Virus record (IMG/VR): IMGVR_UViG_3300034073_001576 | Span: 1-34,571 of that record | Origin: a virus | Length of the DNA: 34,571 nucleotides | Reading direction: 5' to 3' (one strand) | In this document: one piece after another, positions 8,569 to 15,882 of the stretch | Layout: the number at the start of each line of letters is the position of its first letter | Position numbering within the stretch: the first letter of the stretch is position 1 | The notes under the pieces: model-generated | Databases searched by the model: none | What the model was told of the DNA's origin: nothing | What the model saw: only the letters and a program-made list of their open reading frames with translations | Position numbers and translations under genes: made by a program

Positions 8569-9455
8569 TGACCGCCAAAGAAAGGCTTATAAAGAAGATT
8601 GCGCAGTCGATGGAGGATGCGCCTGATGCCTTTTTTCGGGGGGTTAAAAAGGCGCAGCGTGAAGCGTTTGCACAAATAGTTAGCGAGATAGCAACGCTGG
8701 CAACGGATGACGCTGGCAACTTGGTTGTAGGCCAAGGCAATTTCAACAAGATAGATGGCTTGGTAAAAAAGATGCGGGCAGCTTATTTGAACCCTGAATA
8801 CAGCCAGTCAATCCGAAACTTTGTAAACAGCATCGATGCAACGGCTGGCATAACAGGGGACTTGGTAGGCATCATTACGGGCGAGGCATTTGTGCAATCA
8901 CCAAAGGCAGCAGCAATCTTATCCAATGCCAAGGCCACAACATTTGATTTGCTTTCAAACGCTGCGGTTGATGAAAGTACGGCATCTTTTAAAAGCATCC
9001 TGAACAGCAGCATATCTACTGGCGAGAACCTTCAACAGGTCATTCGTAACGTGCGAAACAACATCCAAGGGACTGATGAATTCGCTGGCCGAATGGAGAG
9101 GTATGCCAAACAAAACGCATACGACTTCTACAGCATATCAAATGCGCAGTACATTCGGCAAGTTAGCGAGGACTATGGGTTTGAATTTTACGAGTACATA
9201 GGGGTTGAAGTGAAGGGTACACGGTCATTCTGCAACGAAAGAAATAACAAGATATTTCACAAGCGAGAAATCCAAGATTGGGCGAATATAAATTGGGAGG
9301 GCAAAATGAGGGGCACAAACGAAACCACCATCTTCGCATATCGGGGCGGTTACAACTGCGGGCATCAAATTATCCCAGTTGCTACCGAAGATGTACCCGA
9401 AGATGTAATTAACAGGGCAATTGCGGCAGGGTTTTATACACCTGAAGAAGAATAA
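8568..9455 (+). CDS. MuF-like minor head protein, 295 aa
   Basis: The N-terminal two thirds are helical. The C-terminal third has the pattern of phage head morphogenesis (SPP1 gp7/MuF-like) proteins: GVEVKGTRSFCNERN, a central W, then TIFAYRGGYNCGHQIIPV with conserved Cys and His. Such proteins usually sit at the portal inside the head; here the portal gene lies 4 kb downstream, beyond an accessory island. The start overlaps the previous stop. Its 3' end overlaps the convergent minus-strand gene by 22 bases, so the two transcripts are antisense at their ends. Confidence 0.7.
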   Translation: MTAKERLIKKIAQSMEDAPDAFFRGVKKAQREAFAQIVSEIATLATDDAGNLVVGQGNFNKIDGLVKKMRAAYLNPEYSQSIRNFVNSIDATAGITGDLVGIITGEAFVQSPKAAAILSNAKATTFDLLSNAAVDESTASFKSILNSSISTGENLQQVIRNVRNNIQGTDEFAGRMERYAKQNAYDFYSISNAQYIRQVSEDYGFEFYEYIGVEVKGTRSFCNERNNKIFHKREIQDWANINWEGKMRGTNETTIFAYRGGYNCGHQIIPVATEDVPEDVINRAIAAGFYTPEEE

Positions 9456-10195
9456 TCTTTAAGCAAATGAAGCCTATCTTGGTCGGCCAAGTAATCGTAG
9501 AACTTCTTTGCCTTGCTTACCTGAACGAAAGGTGTATTTTGAATGTCGGCAAAAATCATGCTGTGCAGACGGCTGGTGTATAGCATCTTCAACCTACCAA
9601 AATACTTCAGGTAATCTTCGGTGCTACCGCCAAACCAATGTTCGCCACCGAACACCCTAACAAAGTTTTCATTCATTGCCACATCGTTGTGGTTGGCATC
9701 GTTGCAAAGCGAAATCCAAACGATATTGTCACGACCTATTTGTTTAATAATGTTTCGTGCCACCATGTTTTCATCCCGCCAACCTGATAAGCAAATACCT
9801 ACCTTTTCGGTGCGTTCTACTTCGACGGGTTCAAGGTGCTGAAGGACAAGATCAGGCGCATACTTGCATTTCAAGAATTCGGCATCTGCCTTACTGCGCA
9901 CCACCGCCGATTTCACCTTCAAATGCTTAAGGGCTTCGGTCGCTTCATTGTAATTACCAAGGCCAACACCAAGCAGTTCAACGGTTGTGCCTTCGGGCAA
10001 ATGTCGGGTGTAGAATTTATGCACGACATCACCACCGCCAATGATTGTTCTGCCGCCCGGCCGCCAATCTTCGCCAGTAGTAAAGATTAGTTCTTTGTCA
10101 GGGAAAATCTTTGTTTGAAATACGTGCCGAAATGCTTCATCGCCAGCGTTACCTTTGCCGTACCAGCCGATAATATTAATGTGTTTCTTTTTCAT
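9434..10195 (-). CDS. Polysaccharide pyruvyl transferase-family protein, 253 aa
   Basis: Family members transfer pyruvate or act in exopolysaccharide and cell-wall glycan synthesis (CsaB/WcaK type). Visible motifs: GWYGKGNAGDEA at residues 10-21, IGGGDVVHKF near 52-61, LLGVGLGNYNEA near 74-85, VGICLSGW near 132-139, and C-terminal SRLHSMIFADIQNTPFVQV from about 208. Length is short but within range for single-domain members. It is the second gene of a minus-strand pair, overlapping the upstream start by 4 bases. A glycan enzyme against the direction of the tail/head genes looks like an accessory (moron) gene that could alter host surface polysaccharide or the virion; the substrate is unknown. 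Confidence 0.78.
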   Translation of the reverse strand: MKKKHINIIGWYGKGNAGDEAFRHVFQTKIFPDKELIFTTGEDWRPGGRTIIGGGDVVHKFYTRHLPEGTTVELLGVGLGNYNEATEALKHLKVKSAVVRSKADAEFLKCKYAPDLVLQHLEPVEVERTEKVGICLSGWRDENMVARNIIKQIGRDNIVWISLCNDANHNDVAMNENFVRVFGGEHWFGGSTEDYLKYFGRLKMLYTSRLHSMIFADIQNTPFVQVSKAKKFYDYLADQDRLHLLKDYSSSGV

Positions 10196-10551
10196 TTTGT
10201 TACTGATTGAATTGTATTAAAAATGGCAAACCATTTGCCGGGGATTGAACGCTTGTAGTGTTGAACCTTCGCCACGTGCTGGGCAACCGTTACCCTACTA
10301 ATGCCGATTATTTCTGCCGCTTCGGATTGGCTTAGCCCTTTCATTGACACGAAGTAGTACGATGCGATGCGCTTGATGTCTGCATACTGCCGCCTACTTG
10401 CTTGCTTGAATTGGCTCAAATCAACCCCGTAATGGGCGCAAAGTTGCCAAATAAAGTCATCGGCAGCGGATGAAATGCGGTGATTTATAGCCTTATTCAC
10501 CGCAGATTTAAGGTCGAAAAGTTCAGCAAGCGACAAATGGCTGATGTCCAT
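10192..10551 (-). CDS. DnaA C-terminal-like HTH protein, 119 aa
   Basis: Residues about 54-98 (RRQYADIKRIASYYF, then LSQSEAAEIIGISRVTVAQHV) match the pattern of the DnaA domain IV/TrpR-like helix-turn-helix, with no AAA+ domain. The N-terminus (LFDLKSAVNKAINHRISSA) resembles the N-terminus of the protein at 22362-22832, so the two look like paralogues. It is the first gene of a minus-strand pair with the pyruvyl transferase-like gene. Direct repeats lie just upstream (10551-10585) over its promoter. A transcriptional regulator, possibly autoregulatory, is the simplest reading. Confidence 0.6.
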   Translation of the reverse strand: MDISHLSLAELFDLKSAVNKAINHRISSAADDFIWQLCAHYGVDLSQFKQASRRQYADIKRIASYYFVSMKGLSQSEAAEIIGISRVTVAQHVAKVQHYKRSIPGKWFAIFNTIQSVTK

Positions 10552-10585
10552 AACGACAAATTTACACTTATAGCGACAATTACAC
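10551..10585. promoter_or_regulatory. Direct repeats overlapping divergent promoters (operator candidate)
   Basis: TAACGACAAATTTACAC (10551-10567) and TAGCGACAATTACAC (10571-10585) are imperfect direct repeats with starts 20 bases apart, about two helical turns. The first covers the minus-strand -7 element. Binding by the HTH protein encoded next to it would fit autoregulation; this is inference. Confidence 0.4.
10557..10564 (-). promoter_or_regulatory. Minus-strand -7 element TAAATTTG
   Basis: An exact TAnnTTTG match reading on the minus strand, ending five bases before the ATG of the HTH gene. The transcript would be near-leaderless. A TTTC sits 21 bases further upstream as a weak -33 candidate. 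Confidence 0.45.
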
Positions 10586-10606
10586 GAAAGTATGGGTATG
10601 CGTTCT

Positions 10607-10614
10607 TAACTTTG
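10607..10614 (+). promoter_or_regulatory. Plus-strand -7 element TAACTTTG
   Basis: An exact TAnnTTTG match, 20 bases before the ATG at 10635, in the divergent intergenic region. No good -33 TTTG is seen. Confidence 0.45.
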
Positions 10615-10634
10615 ATAAACTAAAATTAAACACT

Positions 10635-11165
10635 ATGAGTTATTCTTGTTTTGACAATCTGCCAGTTTACAGCGAAAACGTATGTGAGGTAAACAGGCTA
10701 ACGGGCATTTCTGCCGTTGCTGTAATTGACAACGATTACACCTTTTTGGACTACACCGATGCTGCCGAGTGGACTGCCGCTATTGCCGCTGGTGATGTTG
10801 CCATTATCAAAGAGATTAAGGCCAACTACCCCGAAGCTGAGGAGGTTACTATTAGCAACCCACGGAGAGGTACACCTGATATCCTTACCAAGTTCAACCA
10901 CACTTTAAGCGTGATGGATGCAAACGTGGACAGCAGCAACGATAGCTTCTACGAAACTTTGAACACGATCGGCAAGTACAAATTGGCTTGGTTCTACTAT
11001 GAAGAGGATGAGATTCGTGTAGTTGAGCAGCCTGTACGTTGCATCGCCAAACCTGCCAAGGCTGATGAGAATGATGTTCAACAGTACATTGTTACCTTCG
11101 GTTGGCAATCTGCACCCAATGAATTCCCAGTACTTTACAATGCCCCAGTAGGCATCTTTGAATAA
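10635..11165 (+). CDS. Putative virion structural protein, 176 aa
   Basis: An acidic soluble protein without membrane segments, with Cys near the N-terminus and beta-like segments at the C-terminus (VQQYIVTFGWQSAPNEFPV). It has its own promoter-like element upstream and an intrinsic terminator directly downstream, which suggests a monocistronic, well-expressed gene such as a tail tube or decoration protein. No family was recognised. Codon choice resembles the probable capsid gene more than the small hypotheticals. It could also be a cargo gene of the accessory island. Confidence 0.55.
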   Translation: MSYSCFDNLPVYSENVCEVNRLTGISAVAVIDNDYTFLDYTDAAEWTAAIAAGDVAIIKEIKANYPEAEEVTISNPRRGTPDILTKFNHTLSVMDANVDSSNDSFYETLNTIGKYKLAWFYYEEDEIRVVEQPVRCIAKPAKADENDVQQYIVTFGWQSAPNEFPVLYNAPVGIFE

Positions 11166-11190
11166 GGTTGTTTTCATGGTTATCAAAAGG

Positions 11191-11214
11191 GCCCTGCTTC
11201 GGTGGGGCTTTTTT
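11191..11214 (+). terminator. Intrinsic terminator with TTCG loop
   Basis: Stem GCCCTGC/GTGGGGC (11191-11197 with 11202-11208, two G-T pairs), TTCG loop, then six T. It ends the 10635-11165 transcript and sits directly upstream of the first copy of the shared promoter cassette. Confidence 0.8.
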
Positions 11215-11215
11215 G

Positions 11216-11263
11216 TTTTAACACTTATTAAGATTTTCGTATTGATATTCTTTGTAGGTTTGC
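11216..11263 (+). promoter_or_regulatory. Shared operator-promoter cassette, copy 1
   Basis: One TTTTAACACTT box (11216-11226), then a block starting GATTTTCGTATTGATATT at 11232 and a -7 element TAGGTTTG at 11255-11262 followed by C. The gap from box to -7 is 28 bases, identical to that of the proximal box in copy 2. No TTG is present at the -33 position (AAG instead). Drives 11279-11741. Confidence 0.65.
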
Positions 11264-11278
11264 CAAAACAAATAACCC

Positions 11279-11554
11279 ATGCAACAACAAATTAACTACT
11301 GCGACATCATGGCCCTTGGCTTTACAGCCGAAGACGGCCACGATAGTGTGTTTGAAAAGATGCACGGCTACCCCTACACAATCTTCACGAAGATGCTTGC
11401 GCCAACGCTGATGCTGGACTGGAATCAGGAAACACGGCTTTGCGAACTGCTGGTCATTGAACCCGAAAGCGGGCATATTTTTGACCGAATCCCGATTGTG
11501 GATTTAGTGCATTTGAAGGATTATGTTGATGCTTTTAACCAACAAAACGCTTAA
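11279..11554 (+). CDS. Small hypothetical protein, 91 aa
   Basis: Start ATG follows the A-rich leader of promoter cassette copy 1. Visible segments: an N-terminal IMALGFTAED, a YPYTIFTKMLAPTLMLDWN strand pair, and a C-terminal IVDLVHLKDYVDAFNQ helix. I recall similar proteins encoded at the start of early operons in Bacteroidota phages, but no function is known. It is first in a two-gene unit bounded by terminators, so its expression is tied to the shared operator. Confidence 0.65.
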   Translation: MQQQINYCDIMALGFTAEDGHDSVFEKMHGYPYTIFTKMLAPTLMLDWNQETRLCELLVIEPESGHIFDRIPIVDLVHLKDYVDAFNQQNA

Positions 11555-11558
11555 TAAA

Positions 11559-11741
11559 ATGGAAGAAGAAGTACTGAAAGAGTTAATCAAAGAAATGGAG
11601 CTTAGGGTGGCATCATTTGAGTATAACCGTGACTTAAATAAAGAAGTTGATGCACAGCACGCTTATTGGGACGGCAAGCGTTCAGAAGCGCAATTTATGG
11701 TCGATAAATTAACATATATTTTGGAGAATGGTGGGCTTTAG
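11559..11741 (+). CDS. Small coiled-coil hypothetical, 60 aa
   Basis: Start ATG 11559 lies four bases after the previous stop; an in-frame ATG at 11523 would lie inside the upstream gene. The product (EEEVLKELIKEMELRVASF and onwards) is almost wholly helical and charged, with heptad-like leucines, so it may be a small dimeric protein. It ends the operon, followed by an intrinsic terminator at 11814. Function unknown. Confidence 0.6.
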   Translation: MEEEVLKELIKEMELRVASFEYNRDLNKEVDAQHAYWDGKRSEAQFMVDKLTYILENGGL

Positions 11742-11813
11742 AGAGTCAACCCACACCTTTACAAAATGACTAAAAAGTAAACAAACACCTTTACCTTTTT
11801 TAGACCCCGAATC

Positions 11814-11835
11814 AGCCCCAGCGATGGGGCTTTTT
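11814..11835 (+). terminator. Intrinsic terminator
   Basis: Perfect 7-bp stem AGCCCCA/TGGGGCT (11814-11820 with 11825-11831), GCGA loop, T run. It closes the 11279-11741 operon. TACCTTTA at 11839-11846, one mismatch from the -7 consensus, follows at once and may start the next gene. Confidence 0.85.
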
Positions 11836-11850
11836 CTTTACCTTTAACCC

Positions 11851-13605
11851 ATGAAAGGCTACCTTATATTCTTATCAGGCAATTCAAGTTACGGCCAATG
11901 GGCGAAAAATATGGTGAATTCGCTGGCGCATTTTTCACCTGACGTACCCATTTCAATTGTTGGTGATATTAACCTTCTGCCTGAACGTGAACGCAAGTAT
12001 ATCGACAAGGTTATTTCGATTAACAATGCACACTTGAACGATGCGACTGGCCGAATTGCGCCCGGCAAATTCAAACTTCATTTAGACCTTTATTCGCCTT
12101 ATGATGAAACGATGTACATTGATATTGATGGGGTTGCTGTACAAGAACTGCAGACCTTATGGGAGGCTTGCGCTGGTTTTGATATTGCTTCGCAAGTGGT
12201 TAGCAAGTCACCGCTAACTGCCGACAAATGGCCGTGCCTTTGGTTGCCGCTGCCTGATGTAAAGGCCGAATACAATCTGCCAAGCGAAGGCGAAATACCT
12301 GAAATCAATTCTTCGTTCATCTACTGGCGCAAGACCGACAAGGCGGCGCAGTTTTGGGCGCATGCGAAGGATAATTACCGTGAGCATTTGGCAACGAAAC
12401 ATTGGGGGCATAGTTTCCCCGATGAATTGGCTTTTAACGTAGCATTGGCGCAAACGCAAATAAACGCCGACCTTGGTATGTTGCCAGTTCAATTCAAGGC
12501 CAAGCGGCCCGACATTGGCGAGCTGAGAAAAAGCCATTACTTCGTTGGTTGCTACGGGCAGTTTAGTACCGAGGCGAGATACACTTATGATATGTACGAC
12601 AGAATGGTGGCCTATGTTGAAAAGCAACTTTACGGCAGTTCTACGGCCAGCAAATCGCATCACCTGATGAAGGCCAAGTTTGCGGTAAGCAAGCCGACCA
12701 AAAAGCCAGCGGCTGATGTTCGCAGGATCCACTACGATGCTATTGTGCCAGCGTTGACACCTGAGATGCAGTTGTTAACATTCGGCAAGGCTGCGCCCAA
12801 GCCGTTTACAAATGCTTTCAATGGGTCAATTGTTCAGGGCAAGTATGTTGTAAGGCTTGACAAACCCAAGTTTTTTACTGACCGAAAATTGGCAGTAATG
12901 GATTGGGATAACGGCAACCTTTCAACACCGCAGCTTCTAAAGTTCAAGACCGAAAACGGGCATGCCGAAGACCCCCGATGCTTTGAATTTAACGGGCGCC
13001 CAGCATTAGTTTTCAACGATGGTGGCAATATGTACTTTGGCTATATCGATACTGCCGAATGTTGGCAGATGAAACCGCCAGCAAGCAGGCCGAAAGACCA
13101 CGATGGCCGAGAAAAGAACTGGTCGCCGTTTGTTTACGATGGGCGGCTTCACGTTTTGTATGCGCCGGGCCACGTTGTTGAGTACGACCTTGGCGAACCG
13201 ATTGCTGAGTACAAAACCGAAATACCTACCTTGACACGGGGGCATATTAGAGGCGGCACGCAATTGGTTGAGTATGGCGGCAAGTTGTACACCATCTTTC
13301 ACGTGCGGCAGAGGGTGAACGCTATCAATTTGTACTGGGCTGGGCTGATGGAGTTGGAAAATAAGCCCCCGTTTAAGGCTTTGAGATGGTCAAGAACGCC
13401 GCTTTGGAAAGCTACCTTTGTGGATAGCAAGGATATACCCCCAGCCCCACACACTTGGCGAAAGCCGATGCTGGATTTTGTGACATTCCCAAGCCATTTG
13501 GAGATTGATGCCTATGGCAACTGCCTGATTTTGGCTGGCCACCACGACTACACCGATGCGGTCATTCAGCTACCATTAAAAGAACTTTTGAAGCATATAG
13601 TTTAG
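11851..13605 (+). CDS. Glycosyltransferase fused to GH130/GT108-like beta-propeller, 584 aa
   Basis: The N-terminal half (about 1-260) has GT-A features: IVGDINLLPERERKY, a DxD in MYIDIDGV near residues 88-95, and LAFNVALAQ. The C-terminal half (about 290-584) has motifs of five-bladed propeller mannoside phosphorylase/transferase enzymes: EDPRCF near 373, EKNWSPFVYDGRLHVLY near 421, RGGTQLVEYGGKLYTIFHV near 468, and AGHHDYTDAVIQLPL at the end. Both halves read cleanly with no internal stop. A bifunctional sugar enzyme is the inference. It sits in the same island as the pyruvyl transferase-like gene and directly before the portal. Substrate unknown; virion or host-glycan decoration is plausible. 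Confidence 0.7.
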   Translation: MKGYLIFLSGNSSYGQWAKNMVNSLAHFSPDVPISIVGDINLLPERERKYIDKVISINNAHLNDATGRIAPGKFKLHLDLYSPYDETMYIDIDGVAVQELQTLWEACAGFDIASQVVSKSPLTADKWPCLWLPLPDVKAEYNLPSEGEIPEINSSFIYWRKTDKAAQFWAHAKDNYREHLATKHWGHSFPDELAFNVALAQTQINADLGMLPVQFKAKRPDIGELRKSHYFVGCYGQFSTEARYTYDMYDRMVAYVEKQLYGSSTASKSHHLMKAKFAVSKPTKKPAADVRRIHYDAIVPALTPEMQLLTFGKAAPKPFTNAFNGSIVQGKYVVRLDKPKFFTDRKLAVMDWDNGNLSTPQLLKFKTENGHAEDPRCFEFNGRPALVFNDGGNMYFGYIDTAECWQMKPPASRPKDHDGREKNWSPFVYDGRLHVLYAPGHVVEYDLGEPIAEYKTEIPTLTRGHIRGGTQLVEYGGKLYTIFHVRQRVNAINLYWAGLMELENKPPFKALRWSRTPLWKATFVDSKDIPPAPHTWRKPMLDFVTFPSHLEIDAYGNCLILAGHHDYTDAVIQLPLKELLKHIV

Positions 13606-13619
13606 ATTGCGTATTTTTA
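13587..13619 (+). promoter_or_regulatory. Promoter candidate TTTG-N21-TATTTTTA
   Basis: TTTG (13587-13590), a 21-base spacer, and TATTTTTA (13612-13619), one mismatch from TAnnTTTG, with the spacing expected of the Bacteroidota housekeeping promoter. It lies across the end of the glycan gene, 16 bases before the portal start. Confidence 0.45.
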
Positions 13620-13635
13620 TCAAAAAACCAGCCAC

Positions 13636-15441
13636 ATGGCAGACATATTCGCATTAATTGACCACGCAGCAAAACAAATTCGTAAAAAGCGCAGCATTGT
13701 TGGGATGCCAAGCAAGTACGACAAGAAGTTTGAAACCGAACGCTATTACGAAAGCCTGCCCGAGTTCACCGAAATATACGAGTACACGATTCGTGAACAC
13801 AATGCCGTTTGTGTACATGCAGAGGCCAACCAGTTCCCATACGAAATCCTGCGGTCAAAAGCACCAAACCAGCAACCTGAAGAATGGGAATATCAAAAGG
13901 GGCTTTATGAACCAACGACCAACACCGAATGGAACAGGGCATTGAACCGAACCAAGGCGGTTGCAAATAGCCAAAACTATTCTATTGAGTGGGCAAACGA
14001 TGAGCAGAAGGAGTATTTTTATGGGCTTTACCCCGAATACTACAGCATCGAAGCCTACTTTTTTGACATTGTACGTGAACGCAAGATAAACTACCCTAAC
14101 CAATTGCTGTTGGTTTGCCCTGAGTATCTGCCGATGAAAACGGCCATTGATGAAGAAGGCAACGAATATGAAGTGGTTGACCAGTCAGAATTGGTTTCGC
14201 CAGTAGCCAAAATCTACGAAGAAAAGTATATCGCTGGCTACAAGGCTGGAGAGTATGCGCTACTTTGGAACGGCAAAGATGGGGATAAAATGGGCTTTAA
14301 GTACGTTGATAAGATGTCAATTTACGAAGCATACGTTAACGGCAAAGATGTTAAAGGCAACCTAACCTTTGAAGTGGTCGAAGTATTTCGGCATGGCTGG
14401 CGATATCTGCCAGCATGGAAGTTAGGCGGCAAGCCTGAGATGAAGGATGGCGAGGTGCTGTATCGTTCTGCCTTTGCCGATGCAATCCCACACTTGAATA
14501 CCGTTATTCGGCTGGAAAGCAATTTAATGATGTCAACGTATCGTTTGGCTTTCCCGATTATCATTGCCGTAGTTGACAGGTGCGATGCCGCTGGATGTGA
14601 CGGCGGTCAAGTTTGGAACAACGAATCCAATGGCTATTCTGCATGCGGCAAATGTAACGGCACAGGCAAGAACCTAAACCACAGCCCAACGGGGATATAC
14701 GAAGTAGCCGCCACAACCCGAATGGGCGAAACCAATCAGCTGGCTATGTCACCGCCAGTTCAGTTTGCTGCACCCCCAAGCGAGATTCTAAAGTACACCA
14801 GCGACCAAATCGAAGCAAGGCGGCGGTCAGCGTTCGGTATGTTCTTCGAGCCTGAGCAAGCCAATTCAGCAACGGCAACAGGCAAGCAAATTGAGAAAGA
14901 GGAATGGCAGACCTTTATGGTGCAGTTCGCCCGTGAGTTATTTGCGTTAATGGATATGGCGATTGAGGCCATTGGGTTTATGCGTTACGGCACAGCCTTT
15001 GAAAAGCCAAGCATTCAAGTACCTACTTCTTTCAACTTCAGAAGCTACGAGGATATTACCAGCGAAATCGGGACGGCCAAAGAACAGTCACTACCGGACA
15101 GCGCAGTCGCATCTTTGCTGTATCAATATGTAGGCACAAGGTTCAACGCTTCGCCCAAGGTTGAGAAGATGATTAAGTTGCAAATCAAACTTGACAGGCT
15201 TTGGTCAAAAGATGACCTGACCGTTAGAGGTATGTTGGGCAGCACAGCAACCGAGGCCGAGGTTATTTTGCACAATAGCTTCGTGACTATCTTGAATCAG
15301 GCATACGATGAGAATGAGAATTTCGATGAACTTGAAACAGCCCAGCAACGTGAAATCGTTCTTGGGATTGCAACCACAATTGCCGAGCCGTTTACAAGCA
15401 GACCGATTGACGGCCAAGCGGCATTAGGTGGATTTGCCTAA
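13636..15441 (+). CDS. Portal protein, 601 aa
   Basis: The portal dodecamer is the DNA channel at one head vertex. Size fits, and the central helix-rich region (LNTVIRLESNLMMSTYRLAF) and late FARELFALMDMAIEAIGF helix are as I recall from Bacteroidota phage portals. A Cys-rich insertion at about 315-345 (CDAAGCDGG, then CGKCNGTGK) looks like a DnaJ-type zinc ribbon. Next to the coiled-coil, scaffold and capsid genes, the position supports the call. No nucleotide-binding motif is present. Identification combines recollection and synteny rather than a search. Confidence 0.75.
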   Translation: MADIFALIDHAAKQIRKKRSIVGMPSKYDKKFETERYYESLPEFTEIYEYTIREHNAVCVHAEANQFPYEILRSKAPNQQPEEWEYQKGLYEPTTNTEWNRALNRTKAVANSQNYSIEWANDEQKEYFYGLYPEYYSIEAYFFDIVRERKINYPNQLLLVCPEYLPMKTAIDEEGNEYEVVDQSELVSPVAKIYEEKYIAGYKAGEYALLWNGKDGDKMGFKYVDKMSIYEAYVNGKDVKGNLTFEVVEVFRHGWRYLPAWKLGGKPEMKDGEVLYRSAFADAIPHLNTVIRLESNLMMSTYRLAFPIIIAVVDRCDAAGCDGGQVWNNESNGYSACGKCNGTGKNLNHSPTGIYEVAATTRMGETNQLAMSPPVQFAAPPSEILKYTSDQIEARRRSAFGMFFEPEQANSATATGKQIEKEEWQTFMVQFARELFALMDMAIEAIGFMRYGTAFEKPSIQVPTSFNFRSYEDITSEIGTAKEQSLPDSAVASLLYQYVGTRFNASPKVEKMIKLQIKLDRLWSKDDLTVRGMLGSTATEAEVILHNSFVTILNQAYDENENFDELETAQQREIVLGIATTIAEPFTSRPIDGQAALGGFA

Positions 15442-15456
15442 GTCAGCCGAACAACT

Positions 15457-15480
15457 TAACTTAGCGTAATTAAACGCTAA
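15457..15480. promoter_or_regulatory. Palindrome at promoter/start of 15484 gene
   Basis: TTAGCGT (15461-15467) and ACGCTAA (15474-15480) are exact inverted repeats around a 6-base centre, ending three bases before the ATG. TAACTTAG (15457-15464) is one mismatch from the -7 element. It could be an operator or an RNA hairpin limiting translation. Confidence 0.35.
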
Positions 15481-15483
15481 AAT

Positions 15484-15882
15484 ATGACGCAAATTCGAGA
15501 AAGCTACACCTTTATTAGGGTAGCTAAACACCAAGCCGAAAGGACGCACAATCCCGGCAAACCTGCCAACTTCGGCAGAAAACTTGAAGTCCCAAAACGG
15601 GCATGGCCGAAAATCGCCGAAATGAAAGCCAAGTTCGGCGCATTGGGGTACATGTTGGTTGAAGATTGGGAGGCCAAAAACTTCAACGGCTACAACATTG
15701 ACCGCAAGTTCATTGACCAAGTTGAGCAACAAAGCCAGCTAATGACTTCGCTTGAAAACCGCTTAACCGATGCCGAACGCAAGGAGGCCGAACTTCAGGC
15801 GAAAATTGCCGAACTGCAAGCGCAGTTAGAAGGTAGTAAAAAAACAAGAACCACTAAAACAACAACCGATGGAAATCAATAA
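15484..15882 (+). CDS. Coiled-coil protein between portal and scaffold, 132 aa
   Basis: The N-terminal half is basic and globular (YTFIRVAKHQAERTHNPG, then LEVPKRAWPKIAEMKAKFG), and the C-terminal third is a long charged coiled coil (ENRLTDAERKEAELQAKI) ending in a Lys/Thr tail. It overlaps the scaffold gene by 14 bases. Position between portal and scaffold suggests a head-assembly accessory protein. No motif was recognised. Confidence 0.6.
   Translation: MTQIRESYTFIRVAKHQAERTHNPGKPANFGRKLEVPKRAWPKIAEMKAKFGALGYMLVEDWEAKNFNGYNIDRKFIDQVEQQSQLMTSLENRLTDAERKEAELQAKIAELQAQLEGSKKTRTTKTTTDGNQ

Noticed and set aside
9621-10090. Plus-strand frames inside the pyruvyl transferase-like gene
   Set aside because: Shadow frames with no recognisable motif; the minus frame has clear family motifs.
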